Of a stretch of 64,000 bases of DNA, positions 23,601-35,325 are shown in pieces. This DNA comes from Oikopleura dioica (lineage: Eukaryota > Chordata > Appendicularia > Copelata > Oikopleuridae). The position numbers and the translations under genes are program-made. Numbering within the stretch: the stretch's first letter is position 1; each line of letters starts with the position of its first letter. The stretch covers positions 1,431,001 to 1,495,000 of the forward strand of contig OU015567.1 in NCBI GenBank assembly GCA_907165135.1, written 5' to 3'. Below the pieces are notes generated by a model. That model did no database searches and had not been told where the DNA came from. It saw only the letters and a program-made list of their open reading frames with translations.

Positions 23601-26600
23601 ACGTTTTTTCCCAGTTGTCCACTGAAATCTTTCTGCGGTATCTCGCTGAAGTTTGAATGGATGCTCAAAGGGAATTCGTTTCTTCTCTGTTTTATTGTAG
23701 CCAAGGCCTTTTAAATCAGCATCCAAGGAATGACCAACAACAATTTTGTCTTTGACAAGAACTTTGACCTTCTCGATAAGATCAAGGTAACTCTGTTTTC
23801 CCTGAAGGTCTTGTTTCGTGATTCCATGAATATCTGTTTTCATGTCTTCGTCCGTCTTTTCGGGAATGCAAAGCTCATCTAGAAAATTATTTATCTGCTT
23901 AAAATTGAGTGTACCGAAGATGATATTTCCATGGCCGTCAATCAGTGTTGCTTTAAGAACATAACGTTTCTCCAAATGGCGTTCCTCACGTGGCCTTAAA
24001 AATTCCATGCAAATTATTTGTTAAAGCAGTTAACCTGGTATTCCCACACATTTCACAGTCAAGAGCAAGAATTTTGTCTTTCTGGTCCTCGGAAATATTT
24101 TTCAAAAATTTCATTGCGCTCTCGAATTTTCTCATTATAGGCAATTATTTATCGTTTTTTCCAAAATATCTCGAATGGATAATTCAGAATAATGCTCCGA
24201 AATCGTGAATTTACACTTAACACTTTCGCGTTATATCACAGTTCAAATACAGTTTTTTCCTAGGACAGGGAGTGTTGGTTTGGTATCAACGATTCGAATA
24301 CGCCGTTGGTCATTGGCTCCAAAAAGCAACTGAACATGTTCTCGGCTGTGTTCTTTGCTCCCCGGGTTGTTTTTCGATGATGCGGATGAGTTTTCTCAGC
24401 GCCGACAATGTGATGGCTCTCTACAAATCTATCGCGACGAACCCGATGGAAAAACTGATGTACGACCAAGGAGAAGATCGCTGGCTCTGTACACTCATCC
24501 TTCTTGCTGGCGGAAGAATCGAATTTGAATCAGCTGCTCATTGTTTGACCTACGCCCCTGAGGATTTCGAAACTTATTACAAGCAGAGAAGGAGATGGGG
24601 TCCCAGCACAACTGCGAACATTTGGGAACTGATAAAGAATAAGGATCAGGCGGTGAAAAACAATGCATATATTTCTAGAGGATACATTGCTTATCAGTTC
24701 TTTTTGCTGATATTCAGTGTCGTTGGATTATCAACAACAGGTGCGAAAAGTGTTCTTATTTTTTCCTAATCATTTATTAAAGTGATGATGGTTGCTGAAG
24801 CCTTCAACATGGCAGTTGGAGATTCCCTTTCAACCGTCTGGTCATACACTCTCATTGTCGGTCCGATTGTTCTCTACGCAATTCTTTGCCGTTTCTACAA
24901 AAATTCTGACGTCCAACTATCCCTGGCAAAGGTCTTCAGTCTTATTTACTCGTTCATCATGGCGTTGGTCCTGATTTTCATCATCAAAATCGGCGTCGAC
25001 TGCTGGATAAACCCAACATTTCTGTTCTTCATCGGAATGGCAATTTTGCACATGGTCGTTGGAATCCTCCATTTCGATCCAATCACGCTTCTCTGTGGGG
25101 TCATTTACTATCTTCTCATTCCAACCTGCTTTATTTTTCTTCAAATCTACATGATTGCTAATTTGAACGATGTTTCTTGGGGAACTCGCTCCGGGCCGAA
25201 ACAGGCTCCGGCGAAGAATCCTCAAGAATCAGCGATGGGACTCTTTCAGCGAGCCAAAAAAGTCCTCTGTGGAATAGAACCCGAAAAGATACAAAAAGAA
25301 AATGAGGAGACGAAGAAGCCTGATGAGCCAGTTTCCCAGCCTTATCGCCCTGTCATTGTGGAAACGAAAGAAACACTCGAATCTTTCACAAACCTCCGAA
25401 TCCAAGGACCAGTTCTTTACGGCGGAATCTCAATTCGAAACTTCAGACGACAAATCGGAAACAGAAAGAAATCAGATTGGGACTCAAACGACTGGAACTA
25501 TTTTGCCCAGAATCTTTCAAAGGTCACGAGTGAAAATCAGCTAGAATGTGAAATTATCGGCGATTCAAGAGTAAATATTTCGAGAAGAGAATTGAATTTG
25601 ATGAAAGAATACAACTTGAAGTATTTCGACTGGACGTTGGATCGAAAAGCGCCGCTCCACAGGAAAGTTTAAAAAACAGAAAAAAATTTAAAATAAGAGA
25701 CCATAACTAGGGCCCGCACGGTGGGATTTCGTCAAATTTTTCCCGTTGACTGTTTCGGATGAAATTTTGTGAGGGTGTTAGTCGACCCCTAATCAAGAAA
25801 AAAACGCAAAAAAAATTTTGAAAATTAAGGGTGTCAACCCGAAAAAATCTATTTTTTTCGAAATCAAAAATATTGACTTGCAGGTTATTTACATTGCTTA
25901 TGACGAGTCAAAAATGAATCATTATGGTCCATAACTCAAACATTAATGTTAAAGCTCTCTTTTGGGTATTTTTTGTTAGACAGACCTGAAATCGTAGAAA
26001 TTGAATGATCTTCCTTAGTTGTTATATACAACCACGAATTATATTGATGAACAATAAGTAATTATCAGTAATTCTTCTTCGTTACTAATAAACTCATGAA
26101 AAGAGAGTCAAAAATCTTCACCCTCTCAAAAAGCGAGCACGATTTTTGGATGAAAATGATTGACAGCCGTACTGGCTACATTCGAAATCAGACCAAAGCT
26201 GAAGATGCCGAAACACAAGCCCGCATTGCTGAGGAAAATGCTGCAGCTCTTACTGAACTTCGCGACAAATTATACTTCTTCTTCCTTTTCATCAATCTTC
26301 TTTGGTTCATCATTTCGGTCGGGGTCAAACAAGCTGATTTGAAAATTTCGATTCCAGAGCAGTACATTCCTGGAGGAACTTGCGGGAAAGACGCGGAAGA
26401 AGGAGCGGATAAAAATGACCAAATCGAGCCACTTTCTCTCTTTTTTCTTCTTTTCTATGTTGTGGTCATGACGATTCAGTTTCTGACTATGCTTTGGCAT
26501 CGAGTATCGACTTTTCAGCACTATCTTGCTTATCTTAGGTTTGAGCCTTAGCAATTTTTTCTTACAAATTTCAAGAGTCCGGGATCTTTGGAGCGAAATA

Positions 26601-27411
26601 AAGAAGACAAAGCAAAAGCGCTCCGAAAAGTCCTCCCGTCCTCCGCCAGAAAAATTCTCGACAGTTTTCAACCAGGATTCTTTCGTCAGGTTTGCTTTTG
26701 TACCATTTTTCTTTCTCAACCAAAAATTAAGCCATAAAGAGCGAAGATACATAAAACATCTTTGGCACAAAGCAATCAAAGCGGCGAATAACAAGACTGA
26801 AAGAAGAAGATCGACCCAGTTGGAAACTTTGGTTGGGTTCATCCGATCGTCGAAGGCGCAAAAGATGCCGTCGCCAGTTCTAGAAGAGAGCACAGAATCA
26901 ACGGATACAAGGACGAGCACGCCAGTATTTGATGGACAACCTAGAACAGCAGTTTTAAAAGAACCCGAAGGAAAACTTTCTAAATGTGTTTTACTTGACT
27001 GTCTAGAGATACTAAGGCTTATTTATATAACTAAAAATTTTAATAAATTTTGAAGCCATTTTTTGCAAAATCAACTTTATGAAAGTGTTAAAGTCATTCC
27101 GGACATAATGGAATCTTCCGAAGAGAGCGCCTCTTCATCTTCCGAATCTGAAAACGAAATTGACGAAGTAAGCATGTCCAATATTCAAATCCCTCGACCA
27201 GAAGTGATCCGAACATCTGATGACGACTCATCTTCTATTGGAAGTCTCGGGCGCCATATTGGAACCCTCCGAAGAAGTAATATTTCAAATCGAGTTTCAT
27301 TGTCAGTGTTCTTTTTCAGTGAGCGTTACTCATCACATCCGAGATACTGTCGACGCGGTCAGAAGAAAGTTTACTTTTAAAAAATCAAGTTCGAATAAAT
27401 ATTTTACATAA
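20623..27411 (+). CDS. CHS: Chitin synthase (metazoan type)
   Basis: Exons: 20623-20682, 20876-21208 (or -21199), 21265-22639, 22699-22772, 22817-23258, 24264-24740, 24783-25666, 26108-26538, then several in 26576-27411. Order: a short cytosolic start, many membrane helices, then the family 2 glycosyltransferase core: MIFICTTLWHEEENEM, ALDGDV, HWLQKATEHVLGCVLCSPG, EDRW and the QRRRWGPST signature of chitin synthases, followed by more helices, a cytosolic linker, FWMKMID and further C-terminal helices as in insect enzymes. It polymerises UDP-GlcNAc at the plasma membrane. The 25667-26107 intron is repeat-like, and junctions after 26538 are uncertain. Intron 23259-24263 contains another gene on the opposite strand. 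Confidence 0.93.
23436..24135 (-). CDS. REXO4/ISG20-like DEDDh exonuclease, nested gene
   Basis: Two exons, 24035-24135 and 23436-23994, join in phase across a GT-AG intron and give about 219 residues. The DEDDh exonuclease motifs are all visible: LALDCEMCG (Exo I), VVGHSLDADLKGLGY (Exo II) and HDSKEDAFAALLIY (Exo III, with the catalytic His). TGKKRPSLKELA between them is typical of REXO4 and ISG20. The family trims RNA 3' ends, REXO4 in ribosome assembly. The gene is shorter than REXO4 and lacks its long N-terminal extension. It lies entirely within the 1005-bp chitin synthase intron, antisense to it. Confidence 0.88.
25667..26107. other. Repeat-like intron of chitin synthase
   Basis: The intron contains CTAGGGCCCGCACGG near 25707 and low-complexity A-rich sequence, and is much longer than most introns here. 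No ORF is visible. It may derive from an element with TAGGG ends like the other MITEs of this window, but the second end was not identified. Confidence 0.4.
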
Positions 27412-27629
27412 ATCCATCGAATAAGATGCCTTTTCAAACGAAATGAAAAAAAAAACGCTGCTCTATGTTAGAGAACAAATGACCCTTTGTAATTTCTGTA
27501 AATCTTAAAATTACCAATTTGCTATCGTTGGGGATTTTACTCTTTCTTCCGATTATGACCCACGTTTCTCGGGAGTATAAAATTGAGACACTTTCCTTTT
27601 TTTGCCAGAAAAATAAAAAAAAGCAAATT

Positions 27630-28812
27630 ATGAAAATACTCAAAGTGCTATTGTGCGCTACTTGCTCGAGTCAGTCGACTACAACAACGCCGGAAAGAGA
27701 ATGTACAAGGTTCGAAGTTCTTCCAAATACTATCCAATTACAGTGGAAGAAAGCGAAAAGAGTTTGTGCTCTTCTCGGAGGCGTTCTTCCTTACTTCGAT
27801 AATCAGGTATCTTTTCAACGGGAACTAGCGTTTTTAAATTCAATTAAGAGCGAGTTTGAGATGCTAAAATCTGTTCTAAACGAGTCAGAGCAACGTATTC
27901 AAACTTATTGGTAGGGACTATCACGGGAGCGCGAGGGCCCAATTTTCGCTTCCCCAACTACCCGAAATAGCCATCCATTTTTCTTGATTTTTCAGACAAC
28001 ATATGTTTTCTTACCTGCTGATTCCAAATATGATAGAAAAATTCGCAAAAAAAACAATGAATATTATGAAAAACATCGAATTTATCTTTCAAAGATCGAA
28101 AAAATATAGAGCCCGTCTTGCCCCGTCATTCTTTTTTCGATATGTTCTCTATCAGAGACTTCTCCTGAATGTCTGAAAAAATCTTTTTACGCGGGTTTAC
28201 GCGTCGCTTGTAATCATCAGATAACTGAGTGAAAATGAAGGCGCGCTAGTGCTGCGCGCGGAGCCCAAAAAGCATTAGCGCGCGCCATAATCTCAGTGGG
28301 TGCTTGCTTTGACCAAGTACACGGAATCTGATGCAAACAATCCCGGGTGATTAACACAAAAAAGTTCCCGGAAGTCCTAAGCTTCATGTTTGCAAAGAAA
28401 TTTTCGAAAAATAATAAGCAAGTGACCCAGAAAACTCGGGTGAAAAATCGGTCAGCTTTAAGAGTAGTCTTAAGTTTGTCTTCCGCAGCATTTTCCGATC
28501 AAAAAGATTTTGGTATCATCAGAATCAGCTGAAAAATCCATACTTATGAGTAAATTTTTACGAAAATCGAAGGGCAATCGTTTTCCCGTGAAAGTCCCTA
28601 CTTATTGGCTAGGAATCATGAAAAACAAGAAAAAGACGAAATACATCACGATGAAAAGAGAAGATCCTCCATTTTTCAATTGGAATCCATTTCTCGACGT
28701 TCCAAATGATCTGCCAGGCCGGGACTGCGTCGTTATTCAGGATGCCAACTGGTGGCAAAACATGCGCTGCGTGGACTATTATCCTGTTATCTGCAGATTT
28801 GATGACTGTTGA
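27630..28812 (+). pseudogene. C-type lectin gene split by a MITE
   Basis: The frame 27630-27911 encodes a signal peptide and the first half of a C-type lectin domain (FEVLPNTIQLQWKKAKRVC to QTYW). The second half is at 28609-28812 (LGIMKNKKKTKY, NWNPFLDVPND, RDCVVIQDANWW, ending VICRFDDC). Between them is a 689-bp element. Deleting the element and one target duplication gives one continuous domain of 161 residues with the WLG motif at the junction. No GT-AG pair restores the frame: the GT at 27911-27912 has no in-phase AG. Either the gene is inactivated or the element is removed by unusual splicing. Confidence 0.85.
27912..28600. mobile_element. hAT-like MITE, 8-bp target duplication
   Basis: Ends are TAGGGACTATCACGGGA (27912-27928) and, as reverse complement, TAGGGACTTTCACGGGA (28584-28600). 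The target duplication CTTATTGG occurs at 27904-27911 and 28601-28608. An 8-bp duplication with TA-G-GG ends is the hAT pattern. The interior has no transposase frame and contains GCGCGC-rich blocks around 28240-28290. Confidence 0.92.
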
Positions 28813-28870
28813 ATAATTTTCTGGTATAAATAAAGAAAACTCTATGTTTAATAAAAATTACCGTTTGAAA

Positions 28871-29101
28871 TTATTTCTTCAATTTTTTCTTCACAGAAAA
28901 AGCGCCACCGCGCGACGGATAAAAAAGAAAAAAGTTTGGAGCGGCGCGCCATTTGAATGGCGGCTTAGAGATAAAGTGATTGGGGAACGCGTCCTGGGAT
29001 AAATTACTCATTACGGCGTTTTTTCTTTCTTTCTGAAGGCGGCGCTGAGAAATAGATAAAATATTTGCAAACGCGTAGTCCCACGGAGCAGAAAGGCTCA
29101 T
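28871..29101 (-). CDS. Possible small protein, unknown
   Basis: A 76-residue frame from an ATG ends in a basic KKKLKK tail. It has a segment of aromatic and Pro residues (PPFKWRAAPNFFLFYPSRG). The sequence is GC-richer than its surroundings and the ORF is intact, but no family is recognised and no splice partner is seen. It could be chance. Confidence 0.3.
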   Translation of the reverse strand: MSLSAPWDYAFANILSISQRRLQKERKNAVMSNLSQDAFPNHFISKPPFKWRAAPNFFLFYPSRGGAFSVKKKLKK

Positions 29102-29437
29102 TCAGAGAACTAAAGAACAAACGAAGATAGATGAGAGAATATTGAAGAAAGAAGAGCTTTTATAAGGTTTGTAAAAATATAATGTAAATTTATTAATTAG
29201 TTGGTCTCCAATTTTTTCAGAATTTTTTTGATGAGTATTTAAGTTCAAATTCAGCGCATTTAAGACGGCTTTTGAGCCGAAAAATATTTCTAAAAAGACC
29301 GATTCTTTAATTCGGCAACCTGTGTAGAAATCTTAGTCAGGGTCCTGAAAAAGCCGATATAAAGCCGCATATCTTCGCAAAAAAGCTCTTTCAAGACCCT
29401 GTCTTAGGTTTTTACACAGGTTTTCGGGCCCTGTCTA

Positions 29438-29629
29438 TCAGCACGAGAACGATGTTTCGAGGTTAAAAAGTCCTTCTTTTAAAATCGCCGCGTCCACATC
29501 CGGAAGCAGCATCTCCGGAATCGCGCCATAAAAAGAAAAGAAGCGGGCGGTCGCACCTCTCGGCCATCCCAAAAAAGCTCCTTCAATTTCCACTTTCAAA
29601 CAAAAAACAAAATAAAAAAAAATCGTCAA
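29438..29629 (-). CDS. Possible terminal exon, unknown
   Basis: After an acceptor-like TTTGTTTGAAAG a frame of about 50 codons runs to TGA, with GWPRGATARFFSFYGAIPEM. No upstream exon was found before the SNX-type gene begins at 29743 on the other strand. It may be a chance ORF. Confidence 0.25.
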   Translation of the reverse strand: MTIFFYFVFCLKVEIEGAFLGWPRGATARFFSFYGAIPEMLLPDVDAAILKEGLFNLETSFSC

Positions 29630-29742
29630 TTTGTTTTGCCCTGCTCAAGCATTTGATGATCAATCGATAAATCTGTCGTCCCAGCGATCCTCCGAGCCAC
29701 TCGTGATCAATTTTCAAAAGCCTCTTTTTAAGTCTTTCGAAA

Positions 29743-32574
29743 ATGCGCTGCAGAGTCCTCTACGATTTTACTGGAGAGAACAGTTCAGAACTGACAGTCA
29801 GAGAAGGAGAAGAACTTGTAGTCACGAGCAAAGGAGATGATGATGGCTGGTGGACTGCAAAGTGAGTTGAAAGCCTTAAATGGCCTAACAATTAATTCGC
29901 TTTGAAATCAAATTATCTGATAGAAAATCTTTAGGAATCCTGTAACAGGCGCAGAAGGAATCGTCCCAGCTTCGTACGTCGAAGAAATTGCCGAAGAGAA
30001 CTACGACGACGTTCCGGACAACGATTCCTTCACTTCCGATTCGGGTAAGAACGAAAGAGCGGAACAAAATAGCTCAGAAAAGACCGAAAAATGCGAAACT
30101 GAAGACGCAGTCGTGAATGATCCAGCTAATGGGTACATTGGTTTGTAGTGTTGGTGACGTTTTCGGTGCTAGAATTGTGTTTTTGGTGCTTAGAGAAGTT
30201 TTTAAGACGATGGCGATTATATCCAACCTACATCGAATTCTTCTTTCGCGAATAATACGTTCAGAGCTGTGAATTTTCCACCTCCGCCAGCGAGAACAAC
30301 CTCCACAAGATGTAATTTTTTCAGTAGAACCAATCAAAACAAATCTTTACTCTCACAAACTAATCAAAATCCGTGATTTTTAGGCTTTGATTTGAAATTT
30401 GTTTTAAATGATTTAATACTTACAAAGCTGAGTCGAAAATTCTTGCTTCCCATATTTACGAAGATCCAGATCAGTTTCCCTCCCCTCCAAATCAGTACAG
30501 TATGATCTGATTCTTCCCAAAATTGAGAAATTAAGCGATCAATAAATCAGCAAAACTTATTCGCAAATTAATAATCTCCTGTTCTCCCAAATCTGGTGTG
30601 ATTTGGTGATTTACAAATGAATCGATTGACGAGAGACGTCCTTAATAAATTAAAATTAACCCTTTTGCATTTTAAGATCCTGGATGGGGCGGTGCTTTTG
30701 GAACTCCTGCACCTCCACCAGCCGCGAATGGGCCAGTACCAGAACCAGCAAGAAGTCCTCAAGGAAGTGCTTCGCCAGAACATGCTCCTTCTTCGTCAGT
30801 CAGTTCGTCAAGGTCAGTAAAAGCTTTGCTAGTAATCCTGTGCAGAAGCCTGATTCTGGGTCCCAAATTCTCTTCTTCAGACGCGTAGAAACTTTTTTGA
30901 AGCTTTTCGGCTTCGCCAGAATAAAAAGCCGCTACGCGGCTCTCCATAAAGGCTATTATTGGACCCGACTTCAGGTTATTACACAGGTTTTCAAGCGAAG
31001 AAATTGCTCGTTTCATCGAATTTATAGATCTGGTGAGCCGGTAAATCAACCCTCTGGAACGACAAAAGGCGTTGTCGGAAAAGACATTTCCCGATTCAAA
31101 AAATACATCAAAGTTGGCGCAGAAGACTTCATCATCGGCCTCGCGCCGAAGAAAGCCGATAGAAAACTATACGAAATCGTCGATCCGGGCCACCTTGTTC
31201 AGTGGAGAGGAGGGATGAATACAGGCATTCAGCTGGAAATCACGTCGACAGAGCAAGGAAGAAAGGGGATGGGAATGAAGGTCTTTACGCTTTACGAAAT
31301 TCATAATATCTCCGCGAATGTGACCGTTAAAAGAAGGTAGATTTGGCGTAAAATTCTGCATAGAAATTCCTTTTCTTCAGATACAAGCATTTCGACTGGC
31401 TGGCAGCTCGTCTAAAAGAACAATTCCCTGTCTCACTCCTCCCTCGTCTTCCAGAAAAGCAGCAAAATGGCCGATTTGATGAACATTTCGTCAAACGTCG
31501 CAAAACCCTCCTCAACGCCTGGATCAAAGAAGTCTGCAGGCATCCAATCGTGTGCAATTCGAAGCTGATCACGAGTTTTATCACGATAAAAGACGCAGAC
31601 CAGAAGGAATGGAAGAATTACAAAAGAAGTATGGAAAAGACGCCGTATCAGTTGGCTGGTTTCTTCCAGGCCGTCGATGTTCCCTCGAATTCGCCGTTTT
31701 TGAAAGATTCGGAGAATCAAATGAAGAAGTTTGAGCAGTTCTCTGGTGGAATGGATAAGACAACGAGTCAACTTGCTGATGCCCTAAGCAGGTAGGTCAA
31801 ATTCCAATTTTCGCCTTAGGTTTGGGCATGTAAACCTGTGTAGAAAGTCCTAAGAGCCAGAACTACCATTTAAAATGGTCAATTTCAATTTATTCTCAAT
31901 TTATAGCTGGAGTTTCTTCACAGATTGCAGAGCCTCCCCCTAGATGAATCGCTAAAATCATCTTTCTAGGAGTCTAAAAACGCACGACACTTCGATAAAG
32001 AGCGAAATCATCCACGTAGGTCGCGCATTCGACGAGCTCGGCAAGGTCTTCGCCTCCAAGCAGCAAAAAGAAGGCTCCGTAGAATTGGCGACCGCGACGG
32101 CAGCTGCGGGAAAGACATTTGAAGAATCGGCGCAATTGGTAACGAGTTCGGCGCTAGAATCGACGATTCCTTTCCTGGACAATTTATGGCTATACGATGG
32201 ATTATTATCGCACAAAGATGGAATGGTAGAAGTCGGGAAACAGACGAAAGAGAAGATAGAGACGAATAGAAAGAAATTGAGCGGGACTTCAGCTGACAAG
32301 GAGCTTCAAATCAAGAGGTAGAAAGTTTTGGTAATGTAAAATAAAAAGGAAACTTTTTCAAGTGATACAATTAACGGAGCTCTGTTATCGGAAGCCGACT
32401 ATCTCGATGAAATCCGTATTCCAGACTTCACCCGCAACATCAAGCAGTATCTATGTATGCGAAGCTCTCCTTAAATTGATAAATTTATTCGAATTTCTAG
32501 CGCGTCGAGCCGAATACCACCGCCGCCAAATGGAACTCTTCGAAGCAGCAGCAGCGAAATTTCCCGACCTATGA
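29743..32574 (+). CDS. snx9/18/33-like: Sorting nexin, SNX9/18/33 family (SH3-PX-BAR)
   Basis: Ten exons join in phase: 29743-29861, 29935-30044, 30207-30311, 30428-30499, 30677-30812, 31028-31336, 31381-31791, 31970-32317, 32363-32454, 32501-32574, giving 591 residues, the usual family length. Residues 1-65 are an SH3 domain (YDFTGENSSELTVREGEEL, GWW, IVPASYVE). A Pro/Ser/Asp-rich linker with WGGAFG follows, then a PX domain (PGHLVQWRGG, RRYKHFDWL, LLPRLPEK, GRF, RR) and a C-terminal helical BAR-type domain (KHDTSIKSEIIHVGRAFDELG). The family binds phosphoinositides and dynamin and bends membranes in endocytosis and macropinocytosis. The 72-bp exon at 30428-30499 is phase-symmetric and could be skipped. 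Confidence 0.92.
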
Positions 32575-32907
32575 TTTCAAGCTATTTTCTAACGAGCTAA
32601 TACCAAATACTTGACCGCAATACTCCTCCCATAATTTTCTTCCCTCCGTATGAAATGTTCCTCCGTCTTCTACTTTACACCTATACCAACTATGCATTCT
32701 TATATATTTTAACCCTGTTCACTCCACTTTCTTATCTTCAACTAGATGGCTTTAATGAGAATACAGAAAAATTTCTTGCAATAGTCATCTTTTTTTCTTT
32801 GATTTTCTATGAATCAATGAAACAAGAAGCAAAAATAAGAATTTATTAAAAAAATAATTTGTTTCGGCGAAAGCTGTTTTCGGTTTAACGAACTTACCAG
32901 AGTATAT

Positions 32908-34505
32908 CTATTTTATTGAAATTAATATATGATACTGATAATAATATTTTTCTAATATTTTCCTAAATTGTTTTCGTAATAAAAACGATTCAGGAAAATA
33001 ATCTTTGAATATTTCGTTCTTAGTGGAAATATCTGACAAATGCTCTGGATTCTGTTCTTTTTTATTTTTACAGTTCAACTTACCTCCAGCATTATCGCCC
33101 CACTGTGGATTGTGATTGTTGACCCTATCCCAGACAAAATTATTGTAAGTTTCGCCGAGCTCCGTCAAAGGATAAGGCGCAACATTGCTATTGAGTGCGC
33201 CGAATTGAGTCTCAGTCAAAGCAGCCATCCAGTTATACCGGACTACCCAAGGCATTTCCTCCAGCATTGGAAGAGTTTCCTTCATGTAATCGTGATGCTG
33301 CTCGTTTGGACAGTCCCACCAGCCATTTCCACAGTTGAATTCGACAAGCCAAACCGGATAGCCGAATTTTGCCTTGTAATGACTAAGGGTGTCTCTAAGC
33401 AAAATTGGCTCGCACTTGCAATCAACACCTTGCTGCCCTCCATTGACTCGATATTCGTGGACGTTGATTGCATCAATTCTTACGTGCTCTGGCAAGTTGA
33501 AGTAAAAATCCTCGCCCCAGTCCATCGCGCCACTTTTAGCAGCAATAGAAGGGCCGACAATACCGATTTCATCCGTCGAAACATTGTGGTTTACTGCGTG
33601 TTCCTCAACGCGTTTCCAAAATGAGGGCCAGAGCTCGAATGCATTCGGCACAGTCAGATTCGCTTGACTGTCACCGTAGGGTTCGTTCAGGTAACCCATC
33701 CATTTTTCGCCAGTTTTAAGGACCTCGTTGTCTAAATTTAATATTGACGGAAAAGGGATTAAAAGTCTCATTACTTCGGGGAAAATTGTATTTCGGATGG
33801 GTACAGGTATTCGCCCAGGGTTTACTTCCGCAAGCTTCCTGGTCACAAGTCCCATCTCCATATCTCGAGTCTGTATCCTGTCTGCATCGCGGATACGCCA
33901 TAATCGGCCAGACATGCATATTCTCAGCCAAAAGCTCCTCGTCCCCTTCTTCTTGAAACGACCACCAACTATGGCTAAGTGACCAAAAGCTGATCCAGCC
34001 GATGGTCGGGCTTTCCGGGTTCTTATGCACGGTATTGTAGGTTCTTACAAAGTCCGCTTGATCGCCGTGATTCCAAATTGCCATGCCTCGCTTTATGCCC
34101 GGCGCGGGGACGTTATCGGGAATTTCGCAGCTGACTTTAAGGCCATTTTCCATGTCCCAGTCGGACCAGTAGTAATTCAGTAGAAATCCAGGAGGATGGA
34201 GCTCACCTTTTCGGCAGAGCAGTTCGGCGAAAACAGGCGCAGTTCCCTAGAATACTCATAAAACCAGAAGGTTTCTGTTGGTCCATCAGTGATTTTCCAC
34301 TTACTTGCGAAATACACTGAAGCGTGCACATGGTTTCTTCAGGGATGAAATCTCCTTCCGCGCATTTTATATCAGCCGAAAACTTGGCAATCGTAAGACT
34401 GCTCGTATCACAGTCAGTTCCAGTCAGGCCTTCAACAACTCTCTTTGTATATTTGGTACTCGAACTGGCGAAAACGCATGGAACAAAGAAGCTCGACAGC
34501 TTCAT
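32908..34505 (-). CDS. Secreted GH128/Asl1-like glycosyl hydrolase
   Basis: Exons 34305-34505, 33775-34246 and 33084-33731 join in phase; a fourth exon or read-through supplies the tail to 32908. A signal peptide is followed by a Cys-rich CCP-like segment (EETMCTLQC to CRKGELHPPGF). The catalytic domain then runs from RGMAIWNHGDQADF through IGWISFWSL, ENMHVWPIMAYP and GYLNEPYGDSQANL (acid/base Glu expected in the NEP motif) to INVHEY and VWLVEFNCGNGWWD (nucleophile Glu expected in VEF), ending PWVVRYNWMAAL. This is the order seen in GH128 beta-1,3-glucanases and Asl1-like proteins. It probably degrades glucans from food or the environment. The substrate is inference. Confidence 0.85.
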
Positions 34506-35325
34506 TTTCGAAAAAACTCAACGAACAATTGGCTTCGAACTCTGCAAGAAAATTATCGTGACATTTTAAGATAGCAATCACGCGTCAGGAAGCGTGAATT
34601 TTTATTGTTTATTGCACAACGCGTCAGCATGACCATCAAGCTCTTTTTGCGGATCAATAATGAACTCAAAAACTCTGAGGATTTTGGACAATCTCGCTGT
34701 GAGCGCGATAGTTATTGAAGAAGAGTATTGACTTGAATGGCCAAAAATCAGGCGAAGGTCATAATTTTCAGTCATTTATTTATTCACCAGAGGTCAGAGC
34801 ATTTCCTCATTTGAATAGAAATCGTCAAAAAGTCTTTTTATTTTGGATTTATTTTAAAAGAATATATTCATATTAACGCTCATATTATATGCGTCATATA
34901 TAACAATAATAACAATATTTTTCTGATATTTTCTTCGCATATTTCTTAGTAAGTTCCTCGTTGCGATATTGTATTTATTTGAGTAACAGTAAGGGCATCA
35001 TTTTTTTTATTGTTTGAAGAAGTCTCATCTCGTAAGAAATTTCACAGGCAAATTTTATATTCATATAAATCCCGAAAGGCTACTGCTCCGAACCCTTAAG
35101 CGTTTAGAGACCACCTGGCGAGATAAACAATTTATCCTCTTCTCAAACAAGTTCCAGCCAAATTGAATCATTTTTGGCCAGGCTAAAGATTTGTGGCGGT
35201 TTGAAAGACAAAAATTATGCTTTTTAAAAGAGAATTTGGCGAGACAATCACAGATTCGGTCAGTTAATCAATTTTATGAAATGGTATAAAATTTAAAAAG
35301 GTTCTAAATTTAAACTCAGAATGAC
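34506..35325. other. Intergenic, no gene seen
   Basis: AT-rich divergent interval between the glycosidase and the small secreted-protein gene. A palindromic ATATTATATGCGTCATATATAA-like stretch lies near 34880-34905. No ORF of note. Confidence 0.5.

Noticed and set aside
23990-24208. + strand ORF in the chitin synthase intron
   Set aside because: It is antisense to the first exon of the exonuclease gene.
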